From contig NC_064046.1 in the NCBI RefSeq assembly GCF_932526225.1, positions 496,001 to 560,000 of the forward strand: DNA of 64,000 nucleotides, given 5' to 3'. This document shows positions 56,401-64,000 of this stretch, one piece after another. A program made the position numbers and the translations under genes. Each line of letters begins with the position of its first letter. Positions within the stretch are counted from its first letter, which is position 1. Source of the DNA: Nematostella vectensis. Its lineage: Eukaryota; Cnidaria; Anthozoa; Actiniaria; Edwardsiidae. The notes under the pieces were generated by a model. That model did no database searches and was not told where the DNA came from. It saw nothing but the letters and a program-made list of their open reading frames with translations.

Positions 56401-59400
56401 CAATACCTAGAATAATAATGAAGACAATAAAGGAACAAGTTAACGATACACACAACACTTAGAATAATAATGAAGAGAATAAAGGAACAAGTAACGATAC
56501 ACACAACACTTAGAATAATAGTGGAGAGAATAAAGGAACAACGAACACACAACACCTAGACAGGATAAGTGAATAATAACACCTCAAACAATGGACAGAA
56601 AAAGTGAACAAAGTTCAAGAAACACACAACACCTAAAAAAACAGGACAATGTAAGTGAACAAGTTGACGGCAAGCAAGATTTTCTAATAGGTTACTTGGT
56701 CCCATTACAAAACTCGTGCAACATTGTCAACATTACTAGAGCATATGGCCGAAAGACCACGAAAATGTTGGGAGATGGTATTGTTTTTGCAAGAATGTCG
56801 ATGAGCCAATCCTTTCTTATTGATTACATTGGAAAATACGAGTGTTGATTTAGAATAAAAATAGCTAACCACGATTTAAGCCTGATGCTTTGTTTACAGT
56901 ATTCGATTGAGAGTATCTGGGTAGCTTGTTTGGCAATATACATACTTTGTTTGAATCTGTTTTGCGCAGAATCGTAAAACTTGATTATGGCCTTAAGCAA
57001 CGACGACGGGAACGTGGACGACGACAATGGAGAAACAATGGAATTTGATTCTGAATTCCAAACTACAACGTGAAAAGTGTGTTTATGTTGGGCATTCGAA
57101 ATTCGCGCCTTGCGTTCCCTAGAGGTTCACTCATGCTTATATATTTAGCTAATTACATTTGTCTTTCACTTGACCTTACCAGTTTGCATAACGCGTCGTT
57201 TTTTCCGGGGTTGTTTTTTCCCAGTTTTCTGCTAGTTGATACTTGAACATGTTTTATATTTTTACATTAAACTTATAATATAGTTTCCAATAAACTGGTA
57301 CGCATCACTCTCACACCTTGTGTGTTGTTTATGTAGAATATTTTCTGTGCGAAGGTTCGCTGAGACTTAGCACAGAATTCCCAATTTCAGGGTCAATTGA
57401 GGGCAACAACGTTTGCCCTGTAAACTCCTTTAAGTACGTTCGCTAATGTAAAAGTGATGTCTTTAGTATATTTTTATCTGTCTCTGGCTATATTGTCTAT
57501 TGCAATTAAATTGAAATTAATCGCCAAGCGCGAACGCATCTTTTTCGATTTCGTTGTCCTAGTCGTCGTCGTGAGTTGCTTAAGGTACCTACTATTACTT
57601 ACCACAAACGGCTGGCCTGCTGAGCCTTTTGGGTACAAGATGGAACTCCATGACGGCGTCTACCAATACGTGCACCATTCCTGGGACGCTAGACGTGCCG
57701 AGAAGGAAGATGAGGAGGAAGAACAGAGCCGCCCACACAACCGTGGAGTCGATCATCTCAGCGAACGCCTGACTCATGCCGACGAACACGAGAGACATGC
57801 CTTCTGGGAGCTTTAGAGGAATAATAGAACAATAGAACGTGTTAGTGTGACTTATTACTGTACACGGTCTGGGCGAAGGCTTTACGTATCCAGACAAACA
57901 CGAGAGACATGGCCTCCGGAAGCTTTAAGAAAATAAGAGAAAGCAATCTACGATAGGAATAAGTTTAACAATCTCGAAGGCTTGACGTATTCCAATAATA
58001 CTAATGCCCGCCAGAAGGTTTTGAGAATTTACGATTGTCATGTTCATGTCGGGTGGAATTGTGTCATCCGAGAATGCTTAACACTCAAGCCAACAACAAT
58101 GATATGAGAAAATTGCCTTTAGGAAAAAGTGGATTTCTTTAGAAATTGAAATTATTTAAATCTAGATATTCATCCCATTCCTATTCTTGGAACTTTTTAA
58201 GAATTCATCCCATTCCCTATTCTTGGAATTTTTCTAAGAAGAATCATTCTAATAATACGAGTAATGCTAATAATACTAGACTCTCACCTGTCCAAGAAAA
58301 TACTCCCTGCTGCAGTTTTGGGTTCCCTCCGCCAGAGCCTGCACGGTAGAATTACCCTGAATATTGGAAGCGAACATGAAAGAGGCAATTTCCCGCGTGC
58401 TGTTGGATGTGAGGGCCTCGTTGCATGTGGACATTTTGTAGTGGGCACGATACCCAAAGAATGAGAACATGATAATGCTTGCCCATATGGATGTGCCAGA
58501 GTTTGCAAGGGAGCACACAATAGCGTCGCTGAACAAGTTGTTGTCGTGATTGTTGCCGCTGGAGAAGAGAATGTTACTTCCGTAACCTATCCCCATTGAG
58601 TAGAAGATTTGGCCTGCCGCGTCCAGCCAGACATCGATACTTTTTAAAGTGTCCAGCTGAAATGAGAATCGCTTTTAGATGAGCTATAGAACAGATCTAT
58701 TAGACCAGTAAATACATTTGATAATTTCTAGAAAATAAGGCTACCAATGGTTCTGCTACACTGGTAATCAGACTAGTTATTAGGGACCTTTATCAAGGAC
58801 GACGGCTAGGGTAACGAGATCAAAAGAGATGCGTTCGCGTTTGACCATCAATTCCAATTTAACTGCAATAAAATCAGCAAAACAATATAGCCAGAGACGG
58901 ATGAAAATAAACTAAGGACATCACTTCTACAGTAGCGAATGTAGTTAGAGGAGTTTACAGTGCAAACGTGCGCGTCCTCAAATGACCGTGGAACTCGGAG
59001 TTTTCACGTCATGATTTGGTGGTAAACGGCTGAAATTTATCAGACAACGCATTTCACATGCATGCAGCTGTTCAATCCTGAATCAAATTCCATTGTTTTC
59101 TGCCCTCGTCTTCCACATTGCCGTCGTCTTTGCTTAAGGTCCCTATTATTAGACAGGTACTCTAAAGAAGATTTTGGATCTAAAGGATCGGATTTGAAAA
59201 TGGTTCAAGGGGAACCTTCTAATATTCAACAAGTATAACGTAAATGTACTGGTAGTGTGGATATTTAAACCAATTTATTTCATGCTCTTCATAAAGAATA
59301 CGAGGTAAGTTTTTATGCTTATGGGGATAGCGTAATCGCATACCCCATACTTGACGTTTTATCTGCTACCATTTCTGCTAAGAAATCACAAGTCTTTAAC

Positions 59401-62400
59401 AAGTACTTACCCTATCGAAGCTGAATAACAACGACAAACCATACGTCCAGCCTTTCAGATCAACAGCGAAGAAAAAGAATATGACAAACTCTACGACGAT
59501 TAGCACAAGAATCAGCCACATTAGCTAAAAAAATGAAAAAAGGGAAAAATAAAGTAAGTGGTGGCGTTGGTGTTGGTGGTGGCGAGCAAGAAAATCTACT
59601 CCAGCTGCAAAACCGGACAACTACAATAGTATAAGAAATCGTTTCGATTAATGATGATGATTATTATTTTAATGATGATCATGGTTATGCTGAGAAGAAT
59701 CGTCAAAACGGCTAATAGAAATAATTTATATAGAAAAGATTATTTTGATGATGACGACGATGATTATAAAATTGACGATAACGACGAATGGTGGAGGTGA
59801 AAAAGAAATAGATAATGACACATTATCTTGACCAATTGCCACGTGACTAATACTACCACGTGTTACCTTAGATGAACGGCGTATTCCTCTCATGCTTAGC
59901 AACCAGGCGGATGTCCAGGCCATGAACACAAAGAGGTACATAAACATATTCACACCTGGTAAAAAAAGGCTATATTGATGGTGCAGTTCGGGTTCTCCGG
60001 TTTTCCTTTCTTTTTTTTGTCCGGTTTTCCTCCCGCCACAAAAGAAAACAAAAACTATTTCGATCTTAGCTGTGATCCGTGATCAGCCATGAGTCGTACG
60101 GCGGCTGCCTGAGGCGCCTTCTATGCCTTCTCGTACCCACGTTGTATCTACGCTCTCGTAACTTAGCATACCAGCTTTATTATAAATTATTATGATTATA
60201 ATTTATTAATGATCTATTAAATTTATTAATAAGAAAATGCAATCAGAAATGTCTTCAGAAAACCTGAAATTTTTTTATGATCTATTAAATTTATTAAAAA
60301 GAAAATGCAAGCGGAAATGTCTTCAGAGACCTTGCCCAAAAGCTTTACAAGTTATTTAATCATCAATCTTTACTGGACACTGCTTAATGCTACTACTGAT
60401 GACGTGGATATCTTTACGAGAGAAAAGGGAACTAAAAAGACGTTGCGGAGAATTCTGTTGAATATAGAGAAGTTTAACTGTAAACTATTTTTCTTACCGC
60501 TAGAGGAGTTTATGTCATCGGAGATATTCAGCGACTTCCGGTACCAAAAGTACTTCTCTGCTCCCGCCTTTGCACATTCTGTTTCGACGATCTGCGACGT
60601 TTGGTTTCCTTGAACGCTTGAGGTGATCCCACATGGCTCCCATATCAAAGTCCCTCTTAACGACTGCACAAAGTAGTACAGGCACCACGTGACCAGGACG
60701 TTGTAATAAAAAAGGACGATGGTGTTTTCGATGATAGCGGCCAAGCCTAATCCGGACAGGTTCGGTTTAAGGTCACCCCATGCTTGCACCAAGGATTTTT
60801 TTCCGAATCGCTGTCCCACGGCCATTTCAAGGCAGAGAAGAGGAGTTCCTTCAAGCATGAGCATCAGGATGTATGGAATGAAAAACGCGACTGGGATGAA
60901 AGAAAAGGAGACGAGTATGCAATGGGGTTTATTTAGAATATCGATTTTGTTTGCCAATTTTTTTTTTTTTTTGCTTTTGTTGAGCGTTTTTTTTTTGTGC
61001 CGTTCAATTACCAATTGACCATACCATGAATATCATCACCTCTTTCACCATCATCAATACCACCACCGTTCATCCTCGCAACCATCAACAACATCATCAA
61101 CATGGTCACTACCACCACTATCGCAAGGACCACTACTATTATCATCATCATCATTATCATCATCATTATTAACACCACCACTATCAGCAGCAACTACCAT
61201 TACAAGAGCCACTACTTTTGTCATCATTATCAGCATCATTTTCATTATCATTTTTACATAAACCTTTTATCCTTACCATTTTATTATTATCATTTTCATA
61301 ATTATCATTTCATTATTATCATTTTCAAAATGATCATTTTCAAAATTACCATTTCATCATTATCGTTTTCATAATTAGCATTTCATTATCATTTTCAAAA
61401 TTATCATTTCATAATTATAATTTCATCATTATCAATTTTATCATTCTAAAATTATCATAATAATTGTCATTATAATCAGGCGCGTTCTCAGGATTGGCAG
61501 AGGAGAGGGGGGGAAGGGGGGCTACAGAGTCGTAGCTATTATATGGAAAATGCATGGAATTTGAAGATTATTTGATGAGAAATGTCCCACCCTTTTGCGC
61601 CAGGGGGGGGGGGGGGGTGCGCGCATCCTGCGCACCCCCTGTGTACGCGCCTGATAATCATATCAACTTCTTTCTGATGGCTCTAAGACTCACCTCCCCC
61701 GTGTTTGTGACATAACTGAGAAAACCTCACCACATTACCGACCCCAAGCATATAAGACATCATAACGCCAAAATAGTCCAGCTTCCGTTTATAAGGGGGA
61801 TCTCTGTTCAAGAGCATTCCAGGGGAGAGCAAGCTCTTCGTGCGAGCTCTATTCTGCATGTGTTGTATCTTGATCAAGTCCGCGTAGTTCGTTTCATGGT
61901 GGTTTCTCCGTGGGTGCGCTATTTTCCCCTTAATTAGTGGTGCGCCTTTTCTGTCGGAGTTGTTATTTGAATGAGATGCTTCGATAGTTAGGTCAGTAGA
62001 TGTCGCTGAGAATCCACCGTTTATTTCTCCGTTTGCTATAATTCCATTATGCTGAGTTCTGCCGTGCCGAATGTCACTATTTTGCAACTCGCTCGTGCCT
62101 CTAGGACCACTGTGCTCTTTCGCTGAAGTACTGCAAAGTCCATTCCCAGAAATTCCTAGTTTGTGTGGTATTCCTAATTCATGGTTCTCGCGCTGCAAAG
62201 TTTTGTTGTGGTTACACATTCCACTCGAAGTTCCATTTGTGTTGCTATTTGCTCCACCGTTTTTGCATTTTTTGCTATTCATCCCATCACTGACACCATT
62301 CTGATTTAGCTGGCTTTGACAAGACGTCCTTGATTCACCCTGGTTCTCCTTGTTTTGTCGTATGTAAGCAGCGACGACTGGGTCGCTCATATAAGGCAGC

Positions 62401-62462
62401 GAATTGACTCCACCTGTACCGAGATCTCTGTCTGTGATCTTTCCACTCTCAGAAGAACTCAT
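53414..62462 (-). CDS. SLC6-family sodium (and chloride)-dependent neurotransmitter-type transporter
   Basis: Plasma-membrane Na+-coupled symporter of small amines/amino acids (family role). Minus-strand exons: 62462-61694, 60890-60498, 59955-59867, 59524-59411, 58656-58288, 57810-57603, 56406-56250, 55074-54912, 53755-53414. All phases match, giving 867 residues with a 230-residue Asn/Ser-rich N-tail that is unusually long. TM1 has GVGNVVRFSQLCHKHGGG in place of the family's GNVWRFP..CYKNGGG, so W, P and Y near the substrate site are changed. Others: TM2 FFIPYILMLMLEGTPLLCLE, EL2 with N-glycosylation sites, TM6 IFYSMGIGYGSN, TM8 region WAALFFLLIFLLGTSSVPGM, TM10-12 near FPLLVIGFCECIGLCYVYGL and CWKFISPIIILGVIVGG. 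Substrate cannot be inferred; the altered TM1 suggests an unusual one. Confidence 0.92.
54150..54960. repeat. 84-bp tandem array copying the SLC6 penultimate exon's 3' end and donor
   Basis: About ten units, at about 54911 (the exon itself), 54827, 54743, 54659, 54575, 54491, 54407, 54323, 54240 and about 54160. Each contains, on the minus strand, GAGAGAACTTACAAGGCGTG and GATAAAGACAAG followed by GTGAGT in the better copies, and TGATTCAG/CAC before it. Copies far from the exon (54160-54330) are much more diverged than those near it. The period is a multiple of three. Confidence 0.93.
55100..55954. other. SLC6 intron without recognised elements
   Basis: Unique sequence; no exon or repeat supported. 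Confidence 0.4.
55955..56206. mobile_element. TIR element of the 32007 family, copy 3
   Basis: Left TTAAAGCCGCAATGTCACCA, right inverse of TTAAAGCCGCATTGTCACCA. It sits 43 bp from the SLC6 exon 56250-56406 in the intron, in reverse orientation to copy 1. Confidence 0.88.
56390..56570. repeat. About 50-bp tandem repeat that includes an SLC6 exon 5' end and acceptor
   Basis: Units end at 56407 (the true CTAG acceptor), about 56459, 56510 and 56556 (periods 52, 51, 46). The exon's first bases (ACGATACATACAATAC on the plus strand) reappear as ACGATACACACAACAC next to TTAG or CTAG in each unit, giving peptides VVCIV/GIVCIV. The intron part AATAATAATGAAGA..AATAAAGGAACAA is copied too. Confidence 0.85.
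57845..57935 (-). pseudogene. Partial second copy of SLC6 exon 57603-57810 (5' end with acceptor)
   Basis: Minus strand from about 57924: AAAG then CTTCCGGAGGCCATGTCTCT encodes LPEAMSLVFVWIRKAFAQ, compared with LPEGMSLVFVGMSQAFAE in the true exon just downstream. It keeps an AAAG acceptor. The reading frame stays open for another ten codons, then stops, with no donor. A further short echo (GAAGGCTTGACGTATTCC) lies near 57977. Confidence 0.75.
61021..61460. repeat. ATC/ATT-rich microsatellite region
   Basis: Left part CATCATCACCACC trinucleotides, right part repeated TTTCATTATTATCATTTTCA and variants. Lies in the first SLC6 intron. Confidence 0.85.
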
Positions 62463-63358
62463 CTCGGCTTATTTATCTACAGGAAGTAAAGCAATATCTC
62501 TTTTTTTTTTCTCAGCTTCCAAATGTCGAATCTAGGAATAACAATTTGACGCGTGTATCATTTTCTAGATGATGTGCTTAAGTATTCCATTACTTGGTAC
62601 ATTTGAAACTGAAATTCGTATGGCTTTGTTTGTTTTATAAGTTGGGACTTTCAAGCATTGATTATTAATTTTGTTTTTGTCGGGAATCGAAGAAAAAGTG
62701 ATATCTTCTTGGAGGAAATCGACAATAAAAGATTATCCTTTAAGACATCTTTCTAGAGCTTTATGAGATTGAATTTAGAAAGGATTTAGGAAATAATCCA
62801 ATATACGATTGTGCCCTCAAGCTATGACCATATACAAAAGGAAATGAAGATTAATACTTGAATATTGATCAATAAGGAAGGGGAAACCACTTCCATGATA
62901 ATGTATTTTTTTAACTTCGAGTATGCCTGTAAACTGATGCAAACCAAGTACTGGCACTTAGACATGAACCCATCTTATCTAGAACCCCAGACGTAAACAA
63001 TTATTTTTAAATCAAAACTAGAAATCTCGAAAACGCGTTCTACTGCATCCGTCTAAACAGTAGCAAATGCTAAACTCCTATGTAAATAGCATTGTAAATA
63101 GCCTGTTGCAAGCTCATAGGATTCTAAGGCTTCAGCAGAATTATATAAACCTTACTTCTCATGAAATTATATAACTGCCCTTGCATGGTGATGCGAGAAA
63201 CAATAAACGTTTAACACAAATATAAAATTGCCGTAGAATGATACGAATTAAAAATAGGTAAATATTCTTGTGTTTTTATATTCCCAATAATTATTTCTTT
63301 TTCTGTAGAATATTATAAGTATCTATCGCTTTCTCACATAGTACTGTATACAACCCAC
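62463..63358. other. Spacer upstream of SLC6
   Basis: AT-rich with no recognised exon. If the two exons at 63359-63880 belong to a complete gene, its next exon should be here, but I could not find it. Confidence 0.4.
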
Positions 63359-63880
63359 CTGAAATTCACATTATCAAATTCACAATCTTTAATTCCACAC
63401 AGTTCAGCATTCGCCGCACCAAGCACGAAATTGCCAGAATACGATCTAAAATTGACTGTTTCTGAATATCCTATCATAATTGATAAAAAATTTAATTTGA
63501 CGGACCGATATTTCTCCCACTGATATGTAATTTCGGTAGAAGCGGGATTCTTTTGTTTTAATTTCCAATTCATGTTTTTATTCGCTTGGAAAAGTGTTTT
63601 GTATCTGTGACGTTCTATAGAAAGCTTCGCAGAAAGGTAGACGCGTTTCTATTGACTTTGTTTTGAGTAACATCAATTATGGAGCAAACGATAATGGTTG
63701 CTGTGTTTTTTCGATTATTAAGACTATCATTAAAATTTACCTTTTTACATCAGAAATAGCTTGACAGGAAGGACCTTTACTGCTCGTGTCGTTTTGCACC
63801 GCCTTGAAAAAAATAGATATATAAAGCAGCACAAATATTAATGCTTTTAACTTCCTTTGCATTGGAAACGAGCGCTTCAT
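63359..63880 (-). CDS. 5' exons of an unknown, probably type II membrane protein
   Basis: Exon 1 63880-63741 starts at ATG with MKRSFPMQRKLKALIFVLLY, a basic N-tail and one hydrophobic anchor, then an N-glycosylation site (NDTS), and ends at donor AG/GTAAAT. Exon 2 63604-63359 (acceptor GTCACAG, donor AG/GTGGGT) joins in phase and encodes YQWEKYRSVKLNFLSIMIGY and a Cys-containing part (ELCGIKDCEFD). The layout resembles Golgi glycosyltransferases, but I see no catalytic motif. Further exons are not found, so it may be truncated. Confidence 0.55.
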
Positions 63881-64000
63881 CTCGGTCTCTACTAATAAGT
63901 CGCAGAATTAATTCAAAATCCGCTTTCACATGCTAATTGTACGTTTGGACTTTTTATTAAGGCTACACGTAATTTTTATTCTTAGTTGAGATCAAAACAT

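Overview
This is an intron-rich animal nuclear genome segment. I infer an invertebrate, most likely an anthozoan cnidarian such as a sea anemone. The reasons are multi-exon metazoan genes with canonical GT-AG introns (LSM14, PIP4P/TMEM55, an adhesion GPCR, an SLC6 transporter), a tRNA-derived SINE, several short inverted-repeat transposons and very abundant minisatellites. The species is not proven by anything I can see. There are no bacterial features, CRISPR arrays or operons.

Layout from left to right. Positions 1-580 are an AT-rich minisatellite. LSM14 (RNA-granule protein, minus strand, 2770-4884, its 3' exons not seen) is head-to-head with a PIP4P-type phosphatidylinositol-4,5-bisphosphate 4-phosphatase gene (plus strand, 5666-12210); they share a ~780-bp divergent promoter with two perfect CRE sites. 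An unrecognised single-exon ORF lies at 13760-14356. A phase-consistent three-exon gene for a 78-residue protein lies on the minus strand at 17186-18759, with a decayed inverted copy of its middle exon beside it. At 21023-21202 there is a promoter-like cluster of five inverted CCAAT boxes and two palindromic E2F-type sites. It stands just upstream of a ~30-kb adhesion G-protein-coupled receptor gene (21392-51152), which I could rebuild from signal peptide to stop as 23 exons, with one clear frameshift in the N-terminal ectodomain and two places where the exon joins do not fit. One intron of this receptor contains an intact-looking rhodopsin-type GPCR gene on the same strand, next to a SINE. 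The right end holds a nine-exon SLC6-type sodium-dependent transporter on the minus strand (53414-62462, 867 residues by my exon chain) and the first two exons of an unidentified membrane-anchored protein (63359-63880).

The most unusual property is repeat biology at splice junctions. In three different genes the bases at an exon/intron boundary have been duplicated, often in tandem, into the neighbouring intron: after the TM2 and TM5 exons of the adhesion receptor, after the penultimate exon and at the acceptors of two other exons of the SLC6 gene, at an LSM14 acceptor, and as a relic of a receptor ectodomain exon. In the SLC6 case about ten 84-bp copies each carry a donor-like site, most also with an acceptor-like CAG. 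The exon-proximal copies thus look like potential 36-nt in-frame micro-exons, and copies become more divergent with distance from the exon. Other arrays include a 3.9-kb 25-bp minisatellite between the TM4 and TM5 exons, plus 15-, 18-, 14-, 43/44- and 54-bp arrays; several have long open frames only because their period is a multiple of three.
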